Source of the DNA: an uncultured Acetatifactor sp.
Lineage (GTDB): Bacteria; Bacillota; Clostridia; Lachnospirales; Lachnospiraceae
Length of the DNA: 64,000 bases
NCBI GenBank assembly: GCA_947624245.1
Contig: CANQJL010000010.1
Location: 1-64,000 of the forward strand
Direction of reading: 5' to 3'
Part shown: piece after piece, positions 8,628-17,424 of the stretch
How positions within the stretch are numbered: position 1 is the stretch's first letter
How the letters are laid out: every line of letters begins with the position of its first letter
Program-made: the position numbers and the translations under genes
The notes under the pieces: generated by a model
Told to the model about the DNA's origin: nothing
The model's database searches: none
The model's input: only the letters and a program-made list of their open reading frames with translations

Positions 8628-11231
8628 TTGGAGAATCTTTCCAATGAACTGATCGATCATAATGAAGTACAGCGCCTTCAGGGAGAATTCTGCAAGGCTA
8701 CCGGGCTGTGCGCTTATTGCGTGGACAGTGAGGGAAATATGCTCACGGAGATATCCGGCAGTGAAGAACAGATTCGGCAGGTGCAGAAGTTCTCTCAGGA
8801 GCCGGCTGCGCGTCTTGCGTTGGAGAGAGTATGGGAAGGTTCGTTGGAGGATATGGCCGTAGAGGACCTGAACGACGGCGGCGACAAGGTGGCTGCGGTG
8901 GCCGTGCGCGTTCAGGGAAGCACATTGCTGTACTGGCTTGTCTTCTTGGTGCGGCCGGGCAGAAAGGCCGAAGCACAATATTTTTATGATACGATCGATC
9001 TGCTGCAGGATATGGCGGCAACTCTCCTTACGAACAAGATGCAGAGCGTTGACGCATTGCTGGAGGCGCGCAGGAGCGATTCCGCAGAGCTGGAACTGAG
9101 CAGGCAGATCGTTGCCATTGACTCTACGTCGGAAATACTGCACCTTTTGGACAGTGATGAGCGCCTTGAGGGCCTCATGAAAAAGTGGCTGGGAATACTG
9201 GGAGCATATCTGCAGGTGGATACGGCGCAGCTCTACCGCCTGTACGATGGGGGAAAGACGATGGATGTCGTCTCCGAGTATCTGGCGCCGGGAGAGACGT
9301 CCGTATATGACCGCACAAGCAAGCTTCCCACGATACCTCTTTTGAAACGAAAGAAGCCTATCGTGACCTCTTTCGGCGGGAAGGAGACGGAATATCTGGA
9401 GGAAATCCGCAAGCAGCGGCTGCAGGCGGTGATCATACTTCCCGTGATCGGTGTGAACGATTCACAGACCTTGATGCTGTCGCTGAACCACAGAAAGCAT
9501 CATGTGTGGGACCGGCAGGAGATACGGTTTGCCGGTGACGCTGTGAGAGTACTGCGCAGTATCATCGGCAAAAGAGTGCAGGACAGCGCACTGAACAGTG
9601 CGGTCAAAGCGTTGGAAATGACACTGGAGAGCGTGGATTGCTGCATCTACATAACGGACAAAAAGACGGGGAAGGTGCTTTTTTCCAACAGACAGCTTCA
9701 GAATAACTTTGCAAAGGAATTGAGTGACGGCAGCTTTGAGGCGATGCTGAAACAGGTGATGGATCAGGGGCGGTCCGGCGGCGGGTACGAGATGCATTAC
9801 CTGCAGACGGGCTGCTGGTACAGTCTGATATATAAGGAGATTACATGGACCGACGCAGAGCCGGCAAATCTTTACTCTCTCTATGACATAACGGACAAAA
9901 AGTTGTATCAGCGAAGGATTGAGCAGCAGGCTTACACGGATATTTTGACGGGCCTCTACAACAGAATGTGCTGCGAGAGGGATCTTGCCCGCTATGTGGA
10001 CGAGGCAAAGATGACCGGAAAAACAGGCACGCTGTTGTATCTGGACATTGACGATTTCAAGCACGTCAATGAGGGGCTGGGACACCAGTACGGCGACGTG
10101 CTTCTGAAGGCGATTTCCAACTCTCTTCAGCGGATTCCCGGTATCGAGGAGACCTGTTACCGCATGGGGGGAGATGAATTTGTCGTGATCATTCCCTCCG
10201 GCCGCTGTGAGGAAACGGACAGGATCATCGCGGATATCAGCGCTATTTTTGCAAAGCCTTGGTTTTTGAAGGACGCCGATTATTACTGCACGATGAGCAT
10301 GGGAAGCGTCACGTTTCCGGATATGGGAGATACGGTGCTCAATCTGGTGCAGAAGGCCGATATCGCCATGTATGAGGCCAAGAAGAGCGGCAAGAACAGG
10401 ATCGTGACGTATCAGTCGACGCTGCTCGAGGCCTCGGATAAGCGGTTCAGCATGGAAAAGAGTATGCGGGACGCCACGGCGGAGGGATACCACGAATTTG
10501 AAGTCTATTATCAGCCGATCGTCGACATGCGGACAGGCGGCACCTGTGCGGGCGCGGAAGCTCTGATCCGCTGGAACAGCAACAAGCTCGGCTTTATTCC
10601 GCCGGAGGAGTTCATTCCTCTGGCTGAGTATCTTGGGCTGATCAATCCCATAGGCAATCATGTGCTGAAGGAGGCCTGCGCCCGATGCCGACAGTGGAAT
10701 GACAACGGCCGTCCGGACTTCAGGATAAACGTCAACCTGTCGGTGGTGCAGCTTTTGCAGCCGGATGTGGTGGAGGTCGTGGAGGATACTCTCAGCCAGA
10801 CGGGTATCAATCCCGCGAATCTGGTGCTGGAGGTGACGGAGAGCCTGGCCATCAATGACATGGTGCGGATCAGGGATATTCTGAACCGTATCAGGACTCT
10901 GGGCGTGAAGATCGCGCTGGACGATTTCGGCACGGGATATTCCTCCTTAAGCCATATCAAGGAGATTCCCTTCGATTTGCTGAAGGTGGATCAGAGCTTT
11001 GTGGAGGATCTGGCAGACGACGCATACTCTAAGGCGTTCATTAAGATGGCAGGAGAGCTGGCGGAAACGCTGGGAGTGGAAGTCTGTGTGGAGGGCGTCG
11101 AGACGCTGGCACAGTACGATGTGGTCAAGGACATGAATATCAGCTATATTCAGGGCTTCTATTTCGACCGTCCTTTGGAACGCGCCGTTTTTGAACAGAA
11201 ATATGTTGCAGATTCGGAAGAAAACATGTAA
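8628..11231 (+). CDS. PocR/GAF/PAS-GGDEF-EAL cyclic-di-GMP signalling protein
   Basis: An 867-residue cytosolic c-di-GMP turnover protein without membrane segments. Order of parts: a PocR-like ligand domain (about 10-140, LQGEFCKATGLCAYCVDSEG), a GAF-like domain (about 172-325), a PAS-like domain (about 328-430), GGDEF (about 437-600) and EAL (about 610-860). The cyclase signature MGGDEF is intact near residue 514, but no RxxD inhibitory site precedes it. The EAL domain keeps EALIRW, NVNLS, LEVTES, DDFGTGYSS, LLKVD and VEGVET, so the phosphodiesterase is probably active. The start is TTG at 8628 with GGACGGAGG seven bases upstream. It lies 15 nt after guaB. Which activity dominates cannot be told from sequence. 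Confidence 0.93.
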   Translation: MENLSNELIDHNEVQRLQGEFCKATGLCAYCVDSEGNMLTEISGSEEQIRQVQKFSQEPAARLALERVWEGSLEDMAVEDLNDGGDKVAAVAVRVQGSTLLYWLVFLVRPGRKAEAQYFYDTIDLLQDMAATLLTNKMQSVDALLEARRSDSAELELSRQIVAIDSTSEILHLLDSDERLEGLMKKWLGILGAYLQVDTAQLYRLYDGGKTMDVVSEYLAPGETSVYDRTSKLPTIPLLKRKKPIVTSFGGKETEYLEEIRKQRLQAVIILPVIGVNDSQTLMLSLNHRKHHVWDRQEIRFAGDAVRVLRSIIGKRVQDSALNSAVKALEMTLESVDCCIYITDKKTGKVLFSNRQLQNNFAKELSDGSFEAMLKQVMDQGRSGGGYEMHYLQTGCWYSLIYKEITWTDAEPANLYSLYDITDKKLYQRRIEQQAYTDILTGLYNRMCCERDLARYVDEAKMTGKTGTLLYLDIDDFKHVNEGLGHQYGDVLLKAISNSLQRIPGIEETCYRMGGDEFVVIIPSGRCEETDRIIADISAIFAKPWFLKDADYYCTMSMGSVTFPDMGDTVLNLVQKADIAMYEAKKSGKNRIVTYQSTLLEASDKRFSMEKSMRDATAEGYHEFEVYYQPIVDMRTGGTCAGAEALIRWNSNKLGFIPPEEFIPLAEYLGLINPIGNHVLKEACARCRQWNDNGRPDFRINVNLSVVQLLQPDVVEVVEDTLSQTGINPANLVLEVTESLAINDMVRIRDILNRIRTLGVKIALDDFGTGYSSLSHIKEIPFDLLKVDQSFVEDLADDAYSKAFIKMAGELAETLGVEVCVEGVETLAQYDVVKDMNISYIQGFYFDRPLERAVFEQKYVADSEENM

Positions 11232-11242
11232 GATAATATCAG

Positions 11243-11353
11243 TGGCTGCATGACTGGCGTAAAGTGGGAGTACCCACAGGGAGTGCAGCGGGAATTTTAA
11301 GCCGACCGCCTGGGCACCACTTGTCTTGTGATGCGCGGACAGTCGGCTCTTTT
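11243..11353 (+). promoter_or_regulatory. ZTP (pfl) riboswitch with terminator
   Basis: The ZTP aptamer landmarks are present in order: P1 arms GCTGCA (11245-11250) and TGCAGC (11284-11289), GACTGGCG, the GTGGG/CCCAC hairpin, GGGAG, and the strongly conserved CCGACCGCCTGGGC (11302-11315). The 3' aptamer strand AGCCGAC (11300-11306) can instead pair with GTCGGCT (11342-11348), forming a terminator followed by CTTTTTAC. Binding of ZTP/ZMP, which accumulates when 10-formyl-THF is short, should favour read-through into the following purine genes. The genes downstream process ZMP (AICAR), which fits exactly. Confidence 0.93.
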
Positions 11354-11414
11354 TACTGTCAGAGCCTGCGGTCTGCGAGGACGCAACGAATTGAATCATG
11401 AATGGAGGAATAGT

Positions 11415-12122
11415 ATGCTGCAACTGGATCAGGAATTAAAATCAAATGAGTACCCCGGCAGGGGGATTGTGATGGGACGCTCCGCCGACGGGAAATACGC
11501 CGTCACCGCCTACTTTATCATGGGGCGCAGCTCCAACAGCCGCAACCGCGTGTTCGTGGAGGAGGGGGAGGGAATCCGCACCGAGGCTTTCGATCCGTCC
11601 AAGCTGGAGGATCCCAGTCTGATCATTTACGCTCCCGTGCGGGTGCTGAATCATGACACCATCGTGACGAACGGTGACCAGACCGACACCGTCTATGACG
11701 GTCTTGCGAGGGGAGAGACATTTGAGCAGGCGCTGCGCGGGCGTGAATTTGAGCCCGACGGCCCGAACTACACGCCGAGGATATCGGGCGTGATGCACAT
11801 AGAAAAAGGCTCCTATGATTTTGCCATGTCGATTTTAAAGAGCAACGACGGCGATTCCTCCTGCTGCAATCGCTATACCTTTGCCTACGACAACCCCGCT
11901 CCCGGCGAGGGGCGTTTCCTGCACACTTACATGCATGACGGCAATCCGCTGCCCAGCTTTGCGGGAGAGCCCAAGAAAGTGGCGATTTCCGGAACGATCG
12001 ACAGCTTTGCCGAGACGGTGTGGGACAGTCTTGATGCGGACAATAAGGTCTCACTTTTCGTTCGGTATATAGATATCGCCACAGGAGAGTATGAGACCAG
12101 GATCATCAATAAGAATCGCTGA
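11415..12122 (+). CDS. IMP cyclohydrolase, PurO-like
   Basis: A 235-residue protein of the PurO-like family, which closes FAICAR to IMP, the last step of de novo purine synthesis. This replaces the N-terminal half of the usual bifunctional PurH. Recognisable parts are the N-terminal YPGRGIVMGRSADGKYAVTA and the family-like blocks RNRVFVEEGEG, VLNHDTIVTNGDQTD and PNYTPRISGV. The start at 11415 follows ATGGAGGAA. An in-frame ATG at 11328 would lie inside the riboswitch terminator and is rejected. The gene sits directly behind a ZTP riboswitch and before the AICAR formyltransferase. Recognition is by memory of the family, not a search. Confidence 0.88.
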   Translation: MLQLDQELKSNEYPGRGIVMGRSADGKYAVTAYFIMGRSSNSRNRVFVEEGEGIRTEAFDPSKLEDPSLIIYAPVRVLNHDTIVTNGDQTDTVYDGLARGETFEQALRGREFEPDGPNYTPRISGVMHIEKGSYDFAMSILKSNDGDSSCCNRYTFAYDNPAPGEGRFLHTYMHDGNPLPSFAGEPKKVAISGTIDSFAETVWDSLDADNKVSLFVRYIDIATGEYETRIINKNR

Positions 12123-12165
12123 GAAACTGCGGCGCGGAATATGGAAAGTGCAGGCAGATATAAAA

Positions 12166-12224
12166 ATATAGACCAATATAAAAATACAGGAAAATATAAA
12201 CATATAGACCAAGATAAAATACAG
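12166..12224 (+). repeat. AT-rich imperfect direct repeat
   Basis: Two copies of an ATATAGACCAATATAAAA-type sequence lie at 12166-12189 and 12202-12224, 36 bp apart, between the two purine genes. They have few G or C residues, unlike the surrounding DNA. Possible roles are RNA processing or lowering local structure before the Shine-Dalgarno site; none is shown. Confidence 0.5.
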
Positions 12225-12243
12225 ATAATACGGAGAAAAGAAC

Positions 12244-13422
12244 ATGAAAGAGATTGAACTCAAATACGGATGCAACCCCAATCAGAAGCCGGCAAAGATC
12301 TATATGGAGGACGGAAGTGAGCTGCCCGTTACCGTCCTGAACGGCAGACCGGGCTACATCAATTTCCTTGATGCATTCAACGGCTGGCAGCTGGTAAAGG
12401 AGCTGAAACAGGCGACGGGACTGCCGGCGGCCACCTCCTTTAAGCATGTATCTCCCGCCGGAGCGGCGGTGGGACTGCCCTTGGACGAAGTCCTCGCAAA
12501 GATCTATTGGGTGGACGACCTCGGCGAGCTGTCTCCGCTGGCCTGCGCATACGCCAGAGCGAGAGGCGCCGACAGAATGTCCTCCTTCGGAGATTTCATC
12601 GCTCTGTCCGACGTGTGCGATAAGGATACCGCCAGACTGATCAAAAGAGAGGTGTCCGACGGCGTGATCGCACCCGGCTATACGGACGAGGCGCTGGAGC
12701 TGTTAAAGGGAAAGAAGAACGGAAATTATAACGTGCTTCAGATCGATCCCGCCTATGTTCCCGCCCCGCAGGAGAAAAAGCAGGTATACGGCATCACCTT
12801 CGAGCAGGGAAGAAATGAACTGGACGTGAACGGCGGTCTTCTCTCCAATATTGTGACCGAGAACAGGGAGATTCCCGAAAAGGCTCTGATAGATATGAAG
12901 ATCGCTCTGATCACCCTGAAATATACTCAGTCAAATTCCGTGTGCTACGTGAAGGACGGTCAGGCCATCGGCATCGGGGCCGGCCAGCAGTCCAGGATCC
13001 ACTGCACGAGACTGGCGGGTTCCAAGGCGGACAACTGGTTCCTGCGTCAGTCTCCTCAGGTCATGGGGCTTACATTTAGGGACGGTCTGGGAAGGGCCGA
13101 CAGGGACAACGCCATCGACGTGTACATGGGAGACGAGTACATGGATGTTCTTGCGGACGGCGTGTGGGAGAAGACGTTTAAAGTAAAGCCTCCTGTATTC
13201 ACACGGGAGGAAAAGAGAGCATGGCTGGATAAGCTGCAGGGCGTCACTCTGGGATCCGATGCGTTCTTTCCGTTCTCCGACAACATTGAGCGGGCAAAAA
13301 AGAGCGGTGTGAAGTACATCGCACAGCCCGGCGGTTCCGTGAGGGACGATGCGGTCATTGACTGCTGCAACAAATACGGCATGGTCATGGCCTTCACCGG
13401 TATCCGCCTGTTCCATCATTGA
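12244..13422 (+). CDS. AICAR formyltransferase (stand-alone PurH C-domain)
   Basis: Transfers a formyl group from 10-formyl-THF to AICAR (ZMP), giving FAICAR. The 392-residue protein corresponds to the transformylase half of PurH alone. Visible signatures are FNGWQLVKELKQ, the catalytic loop FKHVSPAGAA with its Lys-His, YTQSNSVCYVKDGQAIGIGAGQQSR for folate and nucleotide binding, and DAFFPFSDNIERA near the C-terminus. Together with the PurO-like cyclohydrolase 122 nt upstream it reconstitutes PurH as two polypeptides. The ATG at 12244 follows CGGAGAAAAGAAC. The ZTP riboswitch senses its own substrate or the triphosphate made from it. Confidence 0.93.
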   Translation: MKEIELKYGCNPNQKPAKIYMEDGSELPVTVLNGRPGYINFLDAFNGWQLVKELKQATGLPAATSFKHVSPAGAAVGLPLDEVLAKIYWVDDLGELSPLACAYARARGADRMSSFGDFIALSDVCDKDTARLIKREVSDGVIAPGYTDEALELLKGKKNGNYNVLQIDPAYVPAPQEKKQVYGITFEQGRNELDVNGGLLSNIVTENREIPEKALIDMKIALITLKYTQSNSVCYVKDGQAIGIGAGQQSRIHCTRLAGSKADNWFLRQSPQVMGLTFRDGLGRADRDNAIDVYMGDEYMDVLADGVWEKTFKVKPPVFTREEKRAWLDKLQGVTLGSDAFFPFSDNIERAKKSGVKYIAQPGGSVRDDAVIDCCNKYGMVMAFTGIRLFHH

Positions 13423-13462
13423 TACAGTTGAAAATGTCTTGACAAAAAAACGACGGTGACTT

Positions 13463-14977
13463 ATGAGATTATCTGATTTAGAAGGATACGACAAAATAAC
13501 GATACAATGCCACGACAATCCGGATGCGGATGCGCTTGCCTCCGGATTCGGTCTGTACTGCTATTTTCAGAGCAGGGAGAAGGACGTGCGGCTGGTGTAC
13601 AGCGGCAGGAATCAGATACAGAAGTCCAATCTGTGCCTGATGGTGGAAAAGCTGAAGATTCCCGTGGAGTATGTGCAGCCGAAAAATCAGGGTCCCACGT
13701 TCACGGAGGGACTGCTGCTCACGGTGGACTGTCAGTACGGCGCCGGAAATGTGACCGGGCTTGCGGCCGACAATGTGGCCATCATCGACCATCATCAGGT
13801 GGAAGTGAAAGACGTTGCCTTAAGCATGATCTCTCCGAATCTGGGGAGCTGTTCCACTCTTGTGTGGAAGCTGATCACGGAGGAGGGGTTCGATGTGAAC
13901 AGTGTCGCCAGTCTCGGAACAGCCCTGTACTACGGTCTCTACACGGACACGAATCAGTTCTCGGAGCTGTACAATCCTCTGGATATGGATATGCGGGAAG
14001 CGCTGCAGATAGACAAGAGCCTGATCACGCTGTTCCGCAATTCCAATCTCTCGCTGAGGGAACTGGAGATTGCGGGAATCGCGATGATACGATACAGCTA
14101 CAATGACGACTATGAGTTCGCCGTCATCAAATCTCAGCCCTGTGACCCGAATATCCTGGGACTGATCAGCGATTTCCTGCTTCAGGTGGACGCGATCAAG
14201 ACATGCGTTGTGTTCAACGAGGTGCCTGACGGCTACAAGTTCTCCGTGCGAAGCTGCATCAAAGAGGTCAACGCCAGCGAGCTGGCAGCTTTCCTGGCAC
14301 AGGATATGGGCTCCGGAGGAGGGCACTATGAAAAGGCCGGCGGTTTTATCAGCCGGTGGCGGTACGAAAAAAATTATCCCACGCTGCACACGGAGGCCTA
14401 TTTCAACAACCGCATGACGCAGTATTTTGACAGCTTTGAGCTGATCTACGCGGAAGAATATGAGGCGGACATCAGCAGTATGAAAAAATACGTCAAGCGA
14501 AAGCTGCCTGTGGGCTATGTGAAGGCAGATGAGGCGCTTCCCGTGGGTACGCCCATCACCATTCGTACCCTGGAGGGAGATGTGGATCTGACCGTGGAGG
14601 CGGATCTCTACATCATCATCGGTCTGAAAGGAGAAGTGTATCCCAACCGTCGGGAGAAATTTGAGCGCTCGTACAAGATCACGGGGGAGAAATACAGCTG
14701 CGACGGAAAGCTGGAGTATGTGCCTACGATCAAGAACCGTGTGGACGGCAGCACCATGACGCTGACGGACTATGCGGGCGTATGTATTCCCACGGGCGAA
14801 GTGGAGATTTATGCGAAGGAGCTGGACAAGGGCGTCAAGGTCTTTACGGCATGGGACAAAGAGAAATATATGCAGGGGAAGCCGGGAGACTATCTGGCGG
14901 TCAGATGCGATGACCTTCACGATGTATATGTAGTGGAAAGGGACATCTTCGGTAAGAGCTATGACGAAACAATATGA
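13463..14977 (+). CDS. DHH-family phosphoesterase with duplicated C-terminal beta domain
   Basis: A 504-residue DHH/DHHA1 phosphoesterase related to NrnA-like enzymes that cleave short oligonucleotides or cyclic dinucleotides. The metal motifs are present: HDNPDADALAS (residues 17-27), VDC near 88-90, DHH (109-111), and the DHHA1 loop GGGHYEKAGG. The C-terminal 160 residues are unusual: two similar segments (about 347-406 and 450-500) each carry a GDYL- or DLYI-like strand and end FERSY and FGKSY, which suggests a tandem small beta domain. I cannot name that domain. The Shine-Dalgarno site is weak (ACGGTGACTT). The 3' end overlaps the TIR gene by 17 nt, so the two are translationally coupled. 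Substrate is unknown. Confidence 0.88.
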   Translation: MRLSDLEGYDKITIQCHDNPDADALASGFGLYCYFQSREKDVRLVYSGRNQIQKSNLCLMVEKLKIPVEYVQPKNQGPTFTEGLLLTVDCQYGAGNVTGLAADNVAIIDHHQVEVKDVALSMISPNLGSCSTLVWKLITEEGFDVNSVASLGTALYYGLYTDTNQFSELYNPLDMDMREALQIDKSLITLFRNSNLSLRELEIAGIAMIRYSYNDDYEFAVIKSQPCDPNILGLISDFLLQVDAIKTCVVFNEVPDGYKFSVRSCIKEVNASELAAFLAQDMGSGGGHYEKAGGFISRWRYEKNYPTLHTEAYFNNRMTQYFDSFELIYAEEYEADISSMKKYVKRKLPVGYVKADEALPVGTPITIRTLEGDVDLTVEADLYIIIGLKGEVYPNRREKFERSYKITGEKYSCDGKLEYVPTIKNRVDGSTMTLTDYAGVCIPTGEVEIYAKELDKGVKVFTAWDKEKYMQGKPGDYLAVRCDDLHDVYVVERDIFGKSYDETI

Positions 14978-17390
14978 CTACGATGCGTTCATCAGTTACA
15001 GACATACGGAGTTGGATAAATATGCGGCGCAGCTTCTCCACAAACGGATGGAGGCCTTTCGTCTGCCCGGAAATCTTGCGGGACAGCAGGGAGACGGGCG
15101 CACACGGATCACCCGTGTCTTTCGCGACAAGGATGAGCTGCCGCTGACCAACAATCTGGAGGAGCCCATCATGCAGGCGCTGTCCTCCTCGGAATTCCTG
15201 ATCGTGATCTGTTCTCCCCGAATCAGAGAGTCCCTGTGGTGCAGAAAAGAGATTGAGACCTTCATCTCCATGCACGGACGCGAGAAGATACTGGCGGTGC
15301 TGATCGAAGGCGAACCGCACGAGTCTTTTCCGGAGGAGCTGCTGTACCGCGAGGAGAAGGTGACCGATGCAGACGGAACGGTCCGCACAAAACGGGTTCC
15401 GGTAGAACCCCTGGCGGCGGATATCCGCGGAAAAAATAAAAGAGCGATGAAAAAGGCGCTGAAGACGGAAATACTCCGTCTGCTTGCGCCGATGTTCTCC
15501 CTGAAATATGACGACCTGCGGCAGCGTCACAGAGAGCGCCGCATGAAGCGCATTCTCGCCGCATCTCTCGGCGCAGGATCCGTATGTCTTGTATTCGGTC
15601 TGGTGAGCACCGCCATGGCGCTGCGGATACAGAGCCAGAAAGGTCAGATAGAAGCCCAGACGGCGGAGATCCTTCAGCAGAACGAAGCCATTTGGCAGCA
15701 GAATCAGACGCTGCTCTTGCATCAGGCGGAAGGACTGGCTCAGGAGGCGCGGCGTCTGTTGGATGCCGGCGACCGGCAGGGCGCGCTGGAGACCGCGTAC
15801 AGGGCGCTGACGTCCTCCGACGGAAATCCTATGCCCTACACGCCGGAGGCGCAGTTCATTCTGACGGAGAGTCTGGCCGTCTATGACAACGGCAATACCG
15901 CCAAGCCCCTTCACCAGATGGAGACCATGGGAATCATTGAACAGATGAAACTGACCGAGGACAGAAATACTCTGGTGACCTATGACAACTCGGGCTGTCT
16001 GACCGTGTGGGATGTGGCTTCGGGAGATAAGCTGTGGGAGACCAGAGATCTGTACACTTATGTGGATGAAAATTCCTTCGCGCCGCTTGGAAGCGATCGT
16101 CTTGCCTGTATCAACGGAGAAGCCCGGCTGGTGATATACGATATTCGGACCGGCCAGATGATACAGGAGACGGACTATCAGTCCTATTCTTCCGTCTATG
16201 CGGATCCGGCGGGAAAACATCTGGTGCTCGTCAATTACGCGGGAATGCGGATCGTTGACGGGGAGACCCTTGAGACGGCGCAGGTCTATGACGGACTGAC
16301 TTACAGCCTCAGCCGATTCAGTATCAGCAATGACGGAGTCCGACTGGCGTTCCAGAGTAAGGACCAAGAGAAACAAAACAGTGTGCAGATCTGGAATCTG
16401 GAGACCGGGGAAAAGTATCCGGCCCTGAATATCGGAACGAGCGAACTGAAGAAGATCCTATTCAAGGACGGCGTGGGGTATGCGCTGCTGAACGATCACG
16501 ACAGCAGCTACACGGATTTTGAGACTACGGTGAGAGCGTTTGAACCTGAGACAGGACGTGTCCTTTGGAACCATACGGAGGGAACCTTCGGAAATGATCT
16601 GCTGCTGCCCTATGCGGAGGGAGCCTCACGAATGCTGGTGGTGGGTACCTTTGAGGCGTTTCTGTTGGAGATGGAAGACGGTTCCCAGGCGGCCGCCATG
16701 CCCTATGGCACAAATGTGGCGGGCACGGCTGTCTTCCTGGAGCTGGACACCTATTTGGTATTTACCAGAAGCGGAGAATATCATGTGGTCTTGGCCGACA
16801 CTCCTCAGGACGTCTATGTATCCGGCACCTTCCGCAGTCATTCCCAGAATGTCAAGGAGTTCATGGTTGCCGCGGACGGCTTCTTGGTGCTGCCTTATCA
16901 GGACAATAAGGTGACGTATTACACGTTCAGCCAAGGGCAGGATATTGCGCCTTATGACGGTGAGGTGCCGGAAGCGGAGGCGGAAAGCTGCGACGATGCC
17001 CAGATGCAGGAAGCGGGCCTGGTCAAAGCGGCGCTGGTGTCAAGCGTCTTCTACGATCGGGATAAGAGCAAGATGTTCGTATATTATACCGACGATACGC
17101 TGGAGATCTACAATACAGCAGACGGAAGCCTGCTCAACACGCTGACGGTGGAGAGCGTGCTGAATCGGTATATCGGAACGGACAAGGAGGGAAATATTTA
17201 TATCGGCGGATACGGCAGCGGATATATGCTGAATCCGGAATGCCGGCCGCTGGCCACAGTGGAGGGGCTGGTCGGCGTGGACGCGGAGAACGGCAGGCTG
17301 TTCCTGAAGAAAAAAACCGACGAATTCTACACGGTGCCCATCTACAGCTTGGAAGAACTGCTTGCGAAGGCGAAGGCTGATGTGCTATGA
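14961..17390 (+). CDS. TIR-transmembrane-beta-propeller protein
   Basis: An 809-residue protein. Residues 5-130 form a TIR domain (YDAFISYRHTELD, RVFRDKDELP, SPRIRESLWCRKEIE); Glu97 in WCRKE sits where catalytic TIR NADases keep their glutamate. A linker rich in Arg and Lys (RQRHRERRMKR) precedes one membrane segment at about 198-220. After it come a Gln-rich coiled coil (about 225-260), a TPR-like helix pair (AQEARRLLDAGDRQGALETA), and about 500 residues of WD40/PQQ-like blades such as LTVWDVASGDKLWETRD and VQIWNLETGEKYPAL. The positive-inside rule places TIR in the cytosol and the propeller outside. It overlaps the DHH phosphoesterase gene. Signalling or NAD-cleaving activity is inference; a scaffold role is also possible. 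Confidence 0.87.
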   Translation: MTKQYDYDAFISYRHTELDKYAAQLLHKRMEAFRLPGNLAGQQGDGRTRITRVFRDKDELPLTNNLEEPIMQALSSSEFLIVICSPRIRESLWCRKEIETFISMHGREKILAVLIEGEPHESFPEELLYREEKVTDADGTVRTKRVPVEPLAADIRGKNKRAMKKALKTEILRLLAPMFSLKYDDLRQRHRERRMKRILAASLGAGSVCLVFGLVSTAMALRIQSQKGQIEAQTAEILQQNEAIWQQNQTLLLHQAEGLAQEARRLLDAGDRQGALETAYRALTSSDGNPMPYTPEAQFILTESLAVYDNGNTAKPLHQMETMGIIEQMKLTEDRNTLVTYDNSGCLTVWDVASGDKLWETRDLYTYVDENSFAPLGSDRLACINGEARLVIYDIRTGQMIQETDYQSYSSVYADPAGKHLVLVNYAGMRIVDGETLETAQVYDGLTYSLSRFSISNDGVRLAFQSKDQEKQNSVQIWNLETGEKYPALNIGTSELKKILFKDGVGYALLNDHDSSYTDFETTVRAFEPETGRVLWNHTEGTFGNDLLLPYAEGASRMLVVGTFEAFLLEMEDGSQAAAMPYGTNVAGTAVFLELDTYLVFTRSGEYHVVLADTPQDVYVSGTFRSHSQNVKEFMVAADGFLVLPYQDNKVTYYTFSQGQDIAPYDGEVPEAEAESCDDAQMQEAGLVKAALVSSVFYDRDKSKMFVYYTDDTLEIYNTADGSLLNTLTVESVLNRYIGTDKEGNIYIGGYGSGYMLNPECRPLATVEGLVGVDAENGRLFLKKKTDEFYTVPIYSLEELLAKAKADVL

Positions 17391-17424
17391 TGTTCAATGG
17401 GCGTAAGCTTCCGGAAAGGTAAGG

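Noticed and set aside
11328..11414. Upstream extension of the IMP cyclohydrolase to ATG 11328
   Set aside because: The extension lies in the terminator stem of the ZTP riboswitch, and ATG 11415 has a good ribosome site and a family-like N-terminus.
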